A stretch of 64,000 bases of DNA from Shimia sp. Alg240-R146 (GTDB taxonomy: Bacteria > Pseudomonadota > Alphaproteobacteria > Rhodobacterales > Rhodobacteraceae), in NCBI RefSeq assembly GCF_947331465.1, contig NZ_CAMZOK010000002.1:1116001-1180000 (forward strand), in the 5' to 3' direction. This document shows positions 37,629 to 50,384 of the stretch, piece after piece (position 1 is the first letter of the stretch; each line of letters opens with the position of its first letter). The position numbers and the translations under genes are program-made. Below the pieces are notes generated by a model. That model did not search any database. It had not been told where the DNA came from and worked only from the letters and a program-made list of their open reading frames with translations.

Positions 37629-38417
37629 ATGGGAATTCTGGAACGTCGCGACGAAAATGCCGTCGCTTACCTGACAATGAATGCGCCCGACCGGCTGAAC
37701 GCGCTGTCAGACGAAATGCTGGCCGCGCTGCAACATGCGTTTGATACGCTTGAAACGGATACCAGCGTTCGCGCTATTGTTCTGTCTGGCACCGGCAAAG
37801 CGTTCTGCGCCGGCCACGACCTGAAGCAAATGACCCTCGGCCGTCAATCCGAGGACGGCGGCAAGGCGTATTTCAAAGACCTCTTCACCCGCTGCGCCAC
37901 CATGATGCAAACCATCCAGCGCCTGCCCCAACCAGTCATTGCACAAGTGCACGGCATTGCCACAGCCGCAGGATGCCAGCTTGTGGCCACATGCGACATG
38001 GCCGTGGCCGCCAAAGGCACGCGGTTTGGTGTGAACGGCGTCAATATCGGCCTCTTCTGCTCGACCCCCATGGTTGCTTTGTCGCGCAATATCCCACGCA
38101 AGCGGGCTTTTGAGATGCTGTCGACCGGCGCCTTTGTGGACGCCGCCGAAGCGCAAGCGCTTGGTCTGGTCAACCGTGTCGTGCCCGCCGACTCGCTCGA
38201 TGCGGCATCCGCCGAACTCGCCAACACCGTCGCCTCTAAACTTGGTGCGGCCGTGAAAATCGGCAAACAGGCGTTTTACGAGCAACTGCAAAAACCATTG
38301 GACGAGGCGTATGACTACACTGGTGACGTGATGGTGCAGAACATGCTGTGGCGTGACACCGAAGAAGGCATCGCGGCCTTTCTGGAAAAACGGCCGCCGG
38401 ATTGGCAGGATCAATAG
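37629..38417 (+). CDS. Enoyl-CoA hydratase/isomerase (crotonase) family protein without the usual catalytic glutamates
   Basis: The protein has 262 residues. Crotonase oxyanion-hole segments are present (GTGKAFCAGHDLKQM and VHGIATAAGCQLVATCDMAVAA). Of the two glutamates that catalyse hydration in classical enoyl-CoA hydratase, the first position is Gln117 (GCQLV) and the second appears to be Gly137 (FGVNGVNIG). It most resembles the ECHDC3-like subgroup, so ordinary hydratase activity is doubtful. A good CAGGAGG ribosome site precedes the ATG. Confidence 0.88.
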   Translation: MGILERRDENAVAYLTMNAPDRLNALSDEMLAALQHAFDTLETDTSVRAIVLSGTGKAFCAGHDLKQMTLGRQSEDGGKAYFKDLFTRCATMMQTIQRLPQPVIAQVHGIATAAGCQLVATCDMAVAAKGTRFGVNGVNIGLFCSTPMVALSRNIPRKRAFEMLSTGAFVDAAEAQALGLVNRVVPADSLDAASAELANTVASKLGAAVKIGKQAFYEQLQKPLDEAYDYTGDVMVQNMLWRDTEEGIAAFLEKRPPDWQDQ

Positions 38418-38660
38418 CATTTTTCTTTCTGCCTGTTTTCGTAAGAAAAAATCCAGATCGTTTAGTGTGCGTTAATAAACACCCTGCAATAGTCTGCTTG
38501 CGATCTCGGCAGTGCGATATGTCGAAAATAGGGGTCGTCGCGCAGTCCAAATGTTCCTCCTGATGTCATTCTCTCTCTGACTTCGTTTTTTTGGGACGCC
38601 TTCGACCCCACCTCGTCTTCCCCCTTTCAAATCGTGGCTCTGTCACCTATGTCCGCCTGC

Positions 38661-40004
38661 ATGACAAAAACATTGCATATCGTTGGCGGCGGCATGGCCG
38701 GATCCGAGGCCGCCTGGCAGGCCGCACACATGGGCGTTAACGTGGTGATCCACGAAATGCGCCCCAAAGTGGAAACCTTCGCCCACCGCACCGGCAACCT
38801 TGGCGAGATGGTCTGTTCCAATTCCTTCCGTTCCGATGACGACGAACAGAATGCCGTTGGCTTGCTGCATTGGGAAATGCGCGCGGCCAATGGATTGATT
38901 ATGGCAACGGCCGACAAACACCGCCTGCCCGCTGGTGGCGCCTTGGCTGTGGACCGCGATCCCTTTGCCGAATCTGTGACACAGGCGTTGATGGATCACC
39001 CCAACGTCTCTGTGGAATATGGTGAAATCTCCGAATTGCCCTCGGACGGCCATTGGATTTTCGCAACTGGCCCGCTGACCTCAACGGCTCTTGGCGCGGC
39101 GATTCAGGCCGAAACCGGCGCTGAACGTCTGGCATTTTTCGACGCCATCGCCCCCATCGTTTATTCTGAAAGCATCAACATGGACGTCGCGTGGCTACAG
39201 TCGCGCTACGACAAGGGCGAGACCGAAGAAGAACAGAAAGCCTATCTCAACTGCCCGATGACCAAGGATCAATACGAGGCCTTTATCGACGCGCTTCTGG
39301 CAGCTGACAAATCGGAATTCAAAGAAGGCGAAACTGCCGGCTACTTTGACGGATGTTTGCCAATCGAAGTCATGGCAGAGCGTGGCCGCGAAACCCTACG
39401 CTTTGGGCCAATGAAGCCCGTCGGCCTGACAAACGCCCATAAACCCGATGATAAACCTTACGCAGTTGTGCAATTGCGGCGTGACAACGCATTGGGAACG
39501 CTCCTGAACATTGTCGGTTTCCAGACCAAGATGAAATACGGCGCCCAGACCGAAGTCTTCAAAATGATCCCGGGTTTGGAAGACGCGTCATTCGCCCGCC
39601 TTGGCGGCATCCACCGCAACACGTTTATCAACTCGCCCACTCTGCTGGACGACCGGATGCGCCTCAAATCACGCCCCAACATCCGCTTTGCCGGTCAGGT
39701 GACAGGTGTCGAAGGCTATGTCGAAAGCGCCGCAATGGGGCTGCTAGCAGGCCGCTTGGCCGCTGCCGAAATCCTCGGCAAGCCGCTCGACACCGCGCCG
39801 CTCAACACGGCCATGGGCGCATTGGTGCACCACATCACAGGCGGTGCCGAGGCCAAGACCTTTCAACCGATGAACGTCAACTTTGGGCTGTTTCAACCAG
39901 TCGAAGGCCTCAAAGGTGGTCGTCGCGGCCGCAAAGACCGCTACAAAGCCTACACCGACCGCGCCAAAGTGGACTGGCAAGCTTGGCTGGCGGCGCAAAG
40001 CTGA
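38661..40004 (+). CDS. trmFO: Methylenetetrahydrofolate-tRNA-(uracil-5-)-methyltransferase TrmFO
   Basis: A folate- and FAD-dependent enzyme of about 447 residues that makes T54 in tRNA. The FAD motif [18 protein letters not shown] opens the protein; [15 protein letters not shown] contains the conserved Cys, and [23 protein letters not shown] is the C-terminal signature. Start taken at MTKTLH; in-frame ATGs at 38634 and 38649 exist and none has a convincing ribosome site. The preceding 240 bases (38418-38660) hold no gene I can support. Confidence 0.95.
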   Translation: MTKTLHIVGGGMAGSEAAWQAAHMGVNVVIHEMRPKVETFAHRTGNLGEMVCSNSFRSDDDEQNAVGLLHWEMRAANGLIMATADKHRLPAGGALAVDRDPFAESVTQALMDHPNVSVEYGEISELPSDGHWIFATGPLTSTALGAAIQAETGAERLAFFDAIAPIVYSESINMDVAWLQSRYDKGETEEEQKAYLNCPMTKDQYEAFIDALLAADKSEFKEGETAGYFDGCLPIEVMAERGRETLRFGPMKPVGLTNAHKPDDKPYAVVQLRRDNALGTLLNIVGFQTKMKYGAQTEVFKMIPGLEDASFARLGGIHRNTFINSPTLLDDRMRLKSRPNIRFAGQVTGVEGYVESAAMGLLAGRLAAAEILGKPLDTAPLNTAMGALVHHITGGAEAKTFQPMNVNFGLFQPVEGLKGGRRGRKDRYKAYTDRAKVDWQAWLAAQS

Positions 40005-40041
40005 CTGGACGCCGTGCGGGACATGCGCTTAAATTGATGCC

Positions 40042-40653
40042 ATGACCCGCAAATTCCTCGACAACGTCTACGACCACATCGGCAAAGGCATCGAGACCTT
40101 TTACGACGACTGGGCTGACACATATGAGGCTGAGGTCGGCGAAAACGGCTATGTCACCCCTGCCCGCTGCGCTCGCGCTTTGGCCGCGCATATGCCGGAC
40201 AAAGCCTTGCCTGTGTTGGATTTTGGCTGCGGCACCGGCCTGTCTGGTTTGGCATTGCGCGCCGAGGGCATCACAGACTTGCACGGCATGGACCTTTCTG
40301 CGGAAATGCTGGCCAAGGCCCGCACCAAAAACCTCTATCAATCTCTGCAACAGATCGCAGCCGACGCGCCCCTGCCATTTGAAACCGGAGCCTACGCCGC
40401 AATTGCCGCGATCGGCGTCATCGGTCCGGGTGCTGCTCCGCTGGAGCTTTTTGACATTTTGCTTGCCAAACTGGCGCCCGGCGGTCTCTTCGTGCTCTCG
40501 TTCAACGATCACGCGTTAGAGGACCCTGCCTACGCAGCCAAAGTCACGGCCTGTGCCGAAGCCGGTAGTTTGCGTGTATTAGAGCAGGAACACGGGCCAC
40601 ACCTTCCGGCGCGCAACATAAACTCCACCGCCTACCTGCTTGAAAAACTGTGA
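40042..40653 (+). CDS. Class I SAM-dependent methyltransferase
   Basis: The protein has 203 residues. Motif I is LPVLDFGCGTGLSGLALRAEG (about residue 55), followed by LHGMDLSAEMLAKAR and the post-I acidic region. The opening FLDNVYDHIGKGIETFYDDWADTYEAEV is typical of small-molecule or TPR-linked methyltransferases of alphaproteobacteria. Substrate unknown. It overlaps gluQ by four bases (GTGA), an arrangement that suggests a shared transcript with tRNA-modification genes. Confidence 0.87.
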   Translation: MTRKFLDNVYDHIGKGIETFYDDWADTYEAEVGENGYVTPARCARALAAHMPDKALPVLDFGCGTGLSGLALRAEGITDLHGMDLSAEMLAKARTKNLYQSLQQIAADAPLPFETGAYAAIAAIGVIGPGAAPLELFDILLAKLAPGGLFVLSFNDHALEDPAYAAKVTACAEAGSLRVLEQEHGPHLPARNINSTAYLLEKL

Positions 40654-41489
40654 CTTTCACCACGCGCTTCGCCCCATCCCCAACCGGTCCACTTCATTTG
40701 GGTCATGCCTATTCGGCGCTGCTGGCACATGACACTGCACGCGCCAAAGGTGGCCGTTTCCTGTTGCGGATCGACGATCTCGACCAATCCCGCGCCCGCC
40801 CGCACTGGGAACAGCAAATCTATGACGACCTCACGTGGTTGGGCATTACATGGAATGATGCCGTTCGTCGGCAATCTGACCATTTCCCCGACTATGCCCG
40901 AACACTCGAAACCTTGCGCGACGCGGGCCTGACGTTTGAATGCAATTGCACCCGCCGCGACATCGACAACGCGGCCTCCGCTCCTCAAGAAGGCGTGCCG
41001 GACTTTGGTCCTGACGGACGCATCTATCCCGGCACCTGCCGCGCACGCGACCTCTCACCCGACGAAGCAACCTGCACCCGCCTCAACATGGTCAAAGCCG
41101 CTCAATCTGTTTCTGCAACCTTCATAGAAACCGGCGACGCCTTCGCTGGCACCCACAAGCTTACAAGGCACGATCTGCAAACAACTATCGGAGACGTGGT
41201 ACTCGCCCGACGCAACATGGCCGCCTCTTACCATCTCTCGGTGGTGCTGGACGATGTTGCGACCGGTGTCACCCATGTGATCCGTGGCGAAGACCTGTTT
41301 GAGGCAACCCGCATCCACGTTTTGTTGCAAAACCTGTTGGACCTGCCGACACCCGAATATCACCATCACAGCCTGATCCGCGACGACGCCGACAAACGCC
41401 TTGCCAAACGCGACGACGCCCGCGCCATCGCCAAATACCGCGCTGACGGTGCGACGCCGTCCGATATTCGCACTATGGTTGGCCTCTAA
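40650..41489 (+). CDS. gluQ: Glutamyl-Q tRNA(Asp) synthetase
   Basis: The enzyme has 279 residues and attaches glutamate to queuosine in tRNA(Asp). It is a truncated glutamyl-tRNA synthetase: the HIGH-like motif is PSPTGPLHLGHAYSALLAH, the KMSKS-like motif is KRLAKRDDA, and the anticodon domain is missing. A zinc site is formed by CNCTRRDID and YPGTCR. GTG start overlapping the methyltransferase stop. Confidence 0.94.
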   Translation: MTFTTRFAPSPTGPLHLGHAYSALLAHDTARAKGGRFLLRIDDLDQSRARPHWEQQIYDDLTWLGITWNDAVRRQSDHFPDYARTLETLRDAGLTFECNCTRRDIDNAASAPQEGVPDFGPDGRIYPGTCRARDLSPDEATCTRLNMVKAAQSVSATFIETGDAFAGTHKLTRHDLQTTIGDVVLARRNMAASYHLSVVLDDVATGVTHVIRGEDLFEATRIHVLLQNLLDLPTPEYHHHSLIRDDADKRLAKRDDARAIAKYRADGATPSDIRTMVGL

Positions 41490-41533
41490 CGCCACCACGG
41501 GCTTTTTGTTCCGGAATTACCGTCGCCGAAGGC

Positions 41534-41896
41534 TCAGTCCTGCATGGGCTGCATCAACTCAACGGTCTCCCCATCACGCACCGCGGTGTAAAAACAGGTG
41601 CGACGATTGGTGTGACAGGCTGCACCCGTCTGATTTACCAGCACAAGTATACAGTCCTGATCACAGTCATACCGGAAATCCACCAGCTCCTGTACGTGGC
41701 CCGAACTTTCGCCCTTGATCCAAAACGCCTGACGCGACCGGCTCCAATAGGTCACCTTGCGAGTTTGCAAGGTCTTTGCCACCGCCTCGGCATTCATCCA
41801 CGCCATCATCAGAACTTCGCCTGACGTGTCATCTTGCGCAATTGCCGGAATCAAACCGGCGTCGTTGTACTTCAAAAGACCTGTGTCAAATTCCAT
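41534..41896 (-). CDS. hisI: Phosphoribosyl-AMP cyclohydrolase
   Basis: A histidine biosynthesis enzyme of 120 residues. Conserved features are EVLMMAWMNAEAVAKTLQT, TYWSRSRQAFWIKGESSGH, the metal Asp motif DCDQDC and the zinc site GAACHTNRRTCFY. It lacks the HisE part, so it is the monofunctional form. It is divergent from the IscU-like gene and converges with gluQ; other his genes are not in the window. Confidence 0.96.
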   Translation of the reverse strand: MEFDTGLLKYNDAGLIPAIAQDDTSGEVLMMAWMNAEAVAKTLQTRKVTYWSRSRQAFWIKGESSGHVQELVDFRYDCDQDCILVLVNQTGAACHTNRRTCFYTAVRDGETVELMQPMQD

Positions 41897-41964
41897 ACCA
41901 ACGTCCCTCTTTGCATCTGTCCTTTCGACCTCTATCTATGAATCACGTAACGAAGGAAACCGCG

Positions 41965-42417
41965 ATGTCCGGCGAAAACGACCTGATCAAGCTTTACTCT
42001 GGCCAGATCCTCAATTTGGCGGCTGCGATCCCGCACACCGAGCGGTTGGTCGATCCAGATGCCACCGTTAAAAAACGCGCGCCGCTCTGTGGCTCCACTG
42101 TGACTGTGGACCTCAAAATTGAGGACGGCCGCATCGCCGCTTTTGCCCAAGACGTCAAAGCCTGCGCCTTGGGTCAGGCCTCTGCCTCCGTGGTGGGCTC
42201 CGGCGTGATTGGTCGCACCCGCGCTGAAATCGAAACCGCCCGCGCAGCGCTCAAGGCGATGCTCAAAGATGACGGCCCTACGCCGCCTGCGCCTTTTGAC
42301 GGTCTCGAAGTGCTGCGCCCTGCACGCGATTACAAGAACCGACACGCGTCGATCCTTCTGGCGTTTGATGCCACCGCCGAGGCGTTTGAACAGGCCGACC
42401 AAGCCAACTGCGCTTAA
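41965..42417 (+). CDS. IscU/SufU-like iron-sulfur cluster scaffold homologue
   Basis: The protein has 150 residues. Two of the three cluster cysteines of the IscU/SufU fold are present: Cys42 in APLCGSTVTVDL and Cys67 in DVKACALGQASASVV. The normal CGD aspartate is Ser, and the third cysteine position (around NRHASILLAF, residues 125-134) holds Ala/Ser instead; the only other Cys is at residue 149. It may be a divergent scaffold or sulfur acceptor. Start at 41965 with GAAGGAAA; a longer frame from 41776 overlaps hisI and is rejected. No suf or isc genes are adjacent. Confidence 0.85.
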   Translation: MSGENDLIKLYSGQILNLAAAIPHTERLVDPDATVKKRAPLCGSTVTVDLKIEDGRIAAFAQDVKACALGQASASVVGSGVIGRTRAEIETARAALKAMLKDDGPTPPAPFDGLEVLRPARDYKNRHASILLAFDATAEAFEQADQANCA

Positions 42418-42435
42418 CCCCGACACTGCCGCCCA

Positions 42436-42473
42436 CAAAAAAACCGCCGCACTTTCAAAAGAAAGGCGGCGGC
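42436..42473 (-). terminator. Rho-independent terminator on the minus strand
   Basis: The minus strand reads a CCGCCGC/GCGGCGG stem extended by CTTTC/GAAAG pairing and followed by seven T. It would end the transcript of the 40-residue gene about 175 bases past its stop. The plus strand has no T-run. The sequence at 42424-42433 (CACTGCCGCC) can also pair perfectly with 42468-42477. Confidence 0.85.
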
Positions 42474-42646
42474 AGTGAGGTGCGTCTTCACGTGGGACCC
42501 AATTCGTCAATGAAGGGCGATCAGGCAGAAAACCCTTCGGGACTTAGAACAGGCAGAACAAGTCGAAATGCATCAAGATGGGGACAGGATGCGGGGACGA
42601 ACCAGCGCGAAAATCGCAGGCAGTAAACTGTATTCCTCAAAAAACC

Positions 42647-42769
42647 TCAGACAAAGCCAGGCACATGCAGCGCCACAACCATCAAAACAACGAGAACCAC
42701 ACCACCAAGAGCGTCTTGCACCAAAGTGTCGCCTGAATTGCGAACCACCGATTTAATTTGCTGCATCAT
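42647..42769 (-). CDS. 40-residue single-pass membrane protein, likely SOS-induced
   Basis: The reading frame begins MMQQIKSVVRNSGDTLVQDA and continues as a hydrophobic helix (about residues 21-35, LGGVVLVVLMVVALH) ending PGFV. The ribosome site AAGGAGG lies five bases before the first ATG, the best in this region. A GTTC-N7-GTTC LexA-type box sits 66 bases upstream, and a strong terminator closes the transcript downstream. Size and layout recall SOS-induced membrane peptides such as Caulobacter SidA (division inhibitor) or E. coli TisB, but I see no sequence match to either. The 5' neighbour is recG. Confidence 0.8.
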   Translation of the reverse strand: MMQQIKSVVRNSGDTLVQDALGGVVLVVLMVVALHVPGFV

Positions 42770-42834
42770 TGGGGCCTCCTTCCCGTTTTGATCTTTGTTG
42801 CCCCTTTGTTCTCACATACGGAACATCAAGTAAA

Positions 42835-42849
42835 GAACTTTATGAGAAC
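42835..42849 (-). promoter_or_regulatory. LexA (SOS) box, GTTC-N7-GTTC
   Basis: On the minus strand GTTCTCATAAAGTTC fits the alphaproteobacterial SOS consensus exactly. Further GTTC copies in the same direction lie at 42859-42856 (N6 away) and 42824-42821, so LexA could bind as an extended cluster. It lies between the recG stop and the 40-residue gene. Confidence 0.75.
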
Positions 42850-42877
42850 ATTTGAGAACATTTCGCGAAAAAAAGCG

Positions 42878-47298
<4,421 letters not shown>

Positions 47299-47306
47299 TC
47301 AAGACG

Positions 47307-48020
47307 TTATGCGCGCAGTGCGACGTCTTCAGTGGAAACCGCAGGTTCCGGATCGCGCAGCACATAGCCACGGCCCCAGACAGTCTCGATGTAGTTCTCA
47401 CCGCCAGTGGCTTCGCTGAGTTTCTTACGCAGCTTGCAAATGAAGACATCGATGATCTTCAACTCAGGCTCATCCATGCCGCCATAGAGGTGGTTCAAGA
47501 ACATCTCTTTGGTCAGCGTGGTGCCTTTGCGCAGGCTCAACAGCTCAAGCATCTGATATTCTTTGCCGGTCAGATGCACGGGTTTGTTTTCAACCTCAAC
47601 GGTTTTCGCATCCAAGTTCACCGCCACCAGGCCTGTGCGGATCACCGATTGCGAATGGCCTTTGGACCGGCGAATGATCGCGTGAATACGCGCCACCAGC
47701 TCTTCGCGGTGGAACGGCTTCGTCAGATAATCATCCGCGCCATAGCCAAAGCCTTTGAGTTTGCTCTCAGTGTCATCGGCACCGGACAGAATCAGGATTG
47801 GCGTATCGATGCGTGATGTCCGCAATTGGCGCAGCACTTCGTGACCGGTCATATCAGGCAGACCAAGGTCCAGCAGGATCAAATCGTAGTCATACAATTT
47901 GGCAAGGTCGATGCCTTCTTCGCCAAGATCCGTCGCGTATACATTCAGGTTTGCGTGCGTCAGCATCATCTCGATGCTTTTTGAGGTGGTAGGATCATCC
48001 TCAACTAGCAGTACTCGCAT
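47307..48020 (-). CDS. ctrA: Cell-cycle response regulator CtrA
   Basis: An OmpR-type master regulator of 237 residues. In Rhodobacterales it controls motility, quorum-linked traits and gene-transfer-agent functions; in Caulobacter it controls the cell cycle. Receiver domain: acidic residues EDD at 7-9, phospho-Asp51 in [13 protein letters not shown], Lys in [11 protein letters not shown]. The winged-helix domain includes [16 protein letters not shown] and [20 protein letters not shown] precedes the ATG. It lies between sciP and ligA; the upstream region holds TTAACC half-sites. Confidence 0.98.
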   Translation of the reverse strand: MRVLLVEDDPTTSKSIEMMLTHANLNVYATDLGEEGIDLAKLYDYDLILLDLGLPDMTGHEVLRQLRTSRIDTPILILSGADDTESKLKGFGYGADDYLTKPFHREELVARIHAIIRRSKGHSQSVIRTGLVAVNLDAKTVEVENKPVHLTGKEYQMLELLSLRKGTTLTKEMFLNHLYGGMDEPELKIIDVFICKLRKKLSEATGGENYIETVWGRGYVLRDPEPAVSTEDVALRA

Positions 48021-48052
48021 TTAATAATTCCTTACGTCAGGAGGGTTGCCTG

Positions 48053-48076
48053 TTAACCATGGCTAATAAAGGTTAA
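48053..48076. promoter_or_regulatory. Inverted repeat of CtrA half-sites in front of ctrA
   Basis: TTAACC and GGTTAA flank a 12-base centre (TTAACC-N12-GGTTAA), 33 bases upstream of the ctrA start. TTAACC is the core of CtrA half-sites, so autoregulation is plausible; the full TTAA-N7-TTAA spacing is not present. Confidence 0.45.
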
Positions 48077-48222
48077 CTCGTGGTTACCAGATTGGGTCAT
48101 TAACGAAGATTACCAACACCTACACGTGCAAAATTGCACTTTTGACGGGAATTCACAACGTTTTGGCATAAAAATGCCGGTTAATTTTGGCGGATGGCAT
48201 GAATAAGCACATCTGCGTTGAC

Positions 48223-48534
48223 CTAGGGCGTGTTTGGCCGGTCTTCATCTTCCGATTTTTGCCGATATTTCTGCACTGCAGTCGCCTTCAGCGCGTCGAA
48301 ACCGTGTTTTGAAACGGCTTTGACCCACTGCTCGAACTCCTCGTCACTAAGTCCGTAAACTTCCAGCGCCTCTTTTTGATTGATAAGCCCATAAACAACA
48401 CCCTTAACAACCGCCGCTTTTCGAGACGCCACCCAGCGTCGCGTTTCGGGTGGGGGCAAATCAGCACGCGACATGACTGAACCATCCGGCAAAGTCACAC
48501 ATCGTGGCCCCTCTACTTTCTTTAAAAACATCAC
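48223..48534 (-). CDS. sciP: SciP (DUF1153), small CtrA inhibitory protein
   Basis: The protein has 103 residues. The DUF1153 signature is complete: VEGPRCVTLPDGSVMSRADLPPPETRRWVASRKAAVVKGV, then a helix-turn-helix ISRE-like region (KEALEVYGLSDEEFEQWVKAVSKHG). In Caulobacter SciP binds CtrA and blocks it from activating promoters. It sits directly before ctrA on the same strand with 202 bases between, and is divergent from mnmA. The tail (KSEDEDRPNTP) is acidic. Confidence 0.94.
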   Translation of the reverse strand: MMFLKKVEGPRCVTLPDGSVMSRADLPPPETRRWVASRKAAVVKGVVYGLINQKEALEVYGLSDEEFEQWVKAVSKHGFDALKATAVQKYRQKSEDEDRPNTP

Positions 48535-48653
48535 ACCATCCTCTCAAGTGGCGCCAGAGTGCCGCAACAGGCTTAATGAGGAATGAAACCACCCCTTGAG
48601 AGTAGTTAGGATTTTCCTATATTCTCGACGACTTCTGATCGGAGAGACTCACC

Positions 48654-49799
48654 ATGGCGCTTGACAGCGATCCAAAGCTGAATTCACTCGGCTTTGCCAA
48701 ACCCCCGTCCGAGACCCGTGTGGTCGTCGCCATGTCCGGTGGCGTCGACAGTTCGGTTGTGGCCGCAAAGCTGGCGGACGAAGGCTATGACGTGGTCGGC
48801 GTTACCCTGCAGCTGTACGACCACGGCGCGGCCCTGGCCAAAAAAGGTGCCTGTTGCGCAGGGATCGACATCCACGACGCCCGCCGTGTTGCCGAGGAAA
48901 AAGGATTTCCACACTACGTCCTTGATTATGAAAACATTTTTCAGGATGCAGTGATTGACGAATTCGCGGACAGCTATCTTGCTGGCGCCACCCCTGTACC
49001 CTGCATTCGCTGCAACGAGCGTGTGAAATTCAAAGACCTCTTGGAAACCGCCAAGGACCTGGACGCCGATTGCATGGCCACCGGCCACTACATTCAGCGC
49101 AAAATGGGCGCGGACGGAGCGGAGCTGCACACCGCAACGGACGCCAACCGCGACCAGAGTTATTTCCTGTTTTCGACCACACCTGATCAACTCGACTACC
49201 TCCGATTCCCTTTGGGTCACCTGCCCAACAAAGACGCCACGCGCGCTTTGGCCTCGGAATATGGGCTGTCAGTCGCCGATAAACCGGACAGTCAGGACAT
49301 TTGTTTTGTGCCAAACGGCGATTACGCAAGTGTGATCGAAAAATTACGCCCCGGCGCTGCCGAGCCCGGAGACATCATTGATCACGAAGGAAACCTGCGC
49401 GGCAAACACAATGGCGTGCTGCACTATACCATCGGTCAGCGTCGCGGCTTGGGCATCGGGGGTCTGTCTGAACCGCTTTATGTGGTGAAACTCGATGTCG
49501 ACGCCAAACAGGTCATCGTCGGCCCCAAAGAGATGCTCTCAACCCGCACAATTCCGGTACGCGAGATCAATTGGCTTGGCGACGAGCCGTTTGACAGCCG
49601 CACAGAATGGCATGTGATGGTCAAAGTGCGCTCCACGCGCCCCCCGCGTGATGCAATCATCCGCCCCACCGGCCCCGACACGGCAGAGGTTGAATTGCTG
49701 ACCCCCGAGGAGGGTGTCTCACCGGGACAGGCTTGTGTGTTTTACGACACCAACACCAGCCGCATCTTTGGTGGCGGCTGGATCTGGCGCGGGCACTGA
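48654..49799 (+). CDS. mnmA: tRNA-specific 2-thiouridylase MnmA
   Basis: The enzyme has 381 residues and adds sulfur to U34 of tRNA Glu, Gln and Lys. The PP-loop SGGVDSS follows an N-terminal extension of about 20 residues; the catalytic Cys pair is in [14 protein letters not shown] and [23 protein letters not shown]-like segment ([13 protein letters not shown]) is also present. It ends six bases before the convergent CadD-like gene. Confidence 0.97.
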   Translation: MALDSDPKLNSLGFAKPPSETRVVVAMSGGVDSSVVAAKLADEGYDVVGVTLQLYDHGAALAKKGACCAGIDIHDARRVAEEKGFPHYVLDYENIFQDAVIDEFADSYLAGATPVPCIRCNERVKFKDLLETAKDLDADCMATGHYIQRKMGADGAELHTATDANRDQSYFLFSTTPDQLDYLRFPLGHLPNKDATRALASEYGLSVADKPDSQDICFVPNGDYASVIEKLRPGAAEPGDIIDHEGNLRGKHNGVLHYTIGQRRGLGIGGLSEPLYVVKLDVDAKQVIVGPKEMLSTRTIPVREINWLGDEPFDSRTEWHVMVKVRSTRPPRDAIIRPTGPDTAEVELLTPEEGVSPGQACVFYDTNTSRIFGGGWIWRGH

Positions 49800-49805
49800 C
49801 CCGCG

Positions 49806-50381
49806 TCAGCTGATGTCTGTGCCAGTGTTAAGCAACACGTAAAACCCGACAGCGATCATCAAATAGGGTGTCAGGCGTTCCAGTTTCACAAGCCGGTTCA
49901 TGGCGCCACGGGTCACACGTTCAAGAATCGCGGCCACCGCCGCGAGGCCAAGCGCCGACACCGTCGCACCAAGCGCCGCCGCGGCTCGAAATTCAGCGGC
50001 AGAATCGGCAAACACCGGGGCAAACACTGCGAACGTGTCCAGCGACACGCTCAGAAACAGCGCCACAATGGCAATGCCGCCAACCTGCGCCGCTGCGGCC
50101 TGCTCCTCGACGCCACGCAGCTTGATCCGGCGCCGCAGTTCCAGAATGCCAATCACCACAGGAATAAACCCCAGATAGCCGGTGAAATGCGGCAACTGCG
50201 CGCCCAGACCTTCGGCCAGCCGAAAAGCCACCCCCAGAACAATCAGCTGTGCGATCAGATAACAGCTCACCACCCGCCATTTGCCTGACGTTAAGATCAA
50301 GCCGGACATGATGACCAGATTGTCGATATTGGTCAGCACATGCGCGATCAACGCAGACAGACCGAAGCCCACAACATCCAC
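49806..50381 (-). CDS. CadD-like (LysE superfamily) membrane protein
   Basis: The protein has 191 residues and about six hydrophobic helices. AHVLTNIDNLVIMSGLIL at the start and FLSVSLDTFAVFAPVFADS in the middle match cadmium-resistance/LysE-type exporters in which Asp residues line the path. Substrate uncertain. It lies three bases downstream of the lpxB stop and may be carried on the same transcript. Its function seems unrelated to lipid A. Confidence 0.75.
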   Translation of the reverse strand: MDVVGFGLSALIAHVLTNIDNLVIMSGLILTSGKWRVVSCYLIAQLIVLGVAFRLAEGLGAQLPHFTGYLGFIPVVIGILELRRRIKLRGVEEQAAAAQVGGIAIVALFLSVSLDTFAVFAPVFADSAAEFRAAAALGATVSALGLAAVAAILERVTRGAMNRLVKLERLTPYLMIAVGFYVLLNTGTDIS

Positions 50382-50384
50382 GTC

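Noticed and set aside
38236-38550. TTG-started 104-codon frame on the minus strand with an AGGAGG in front
   Set aside because: Half of it is antisense to the crotonase gene, the composition is not protein-like (Cys/Arg/Pro mix), and no domain is seen. The ribosome-like site is probably chance.
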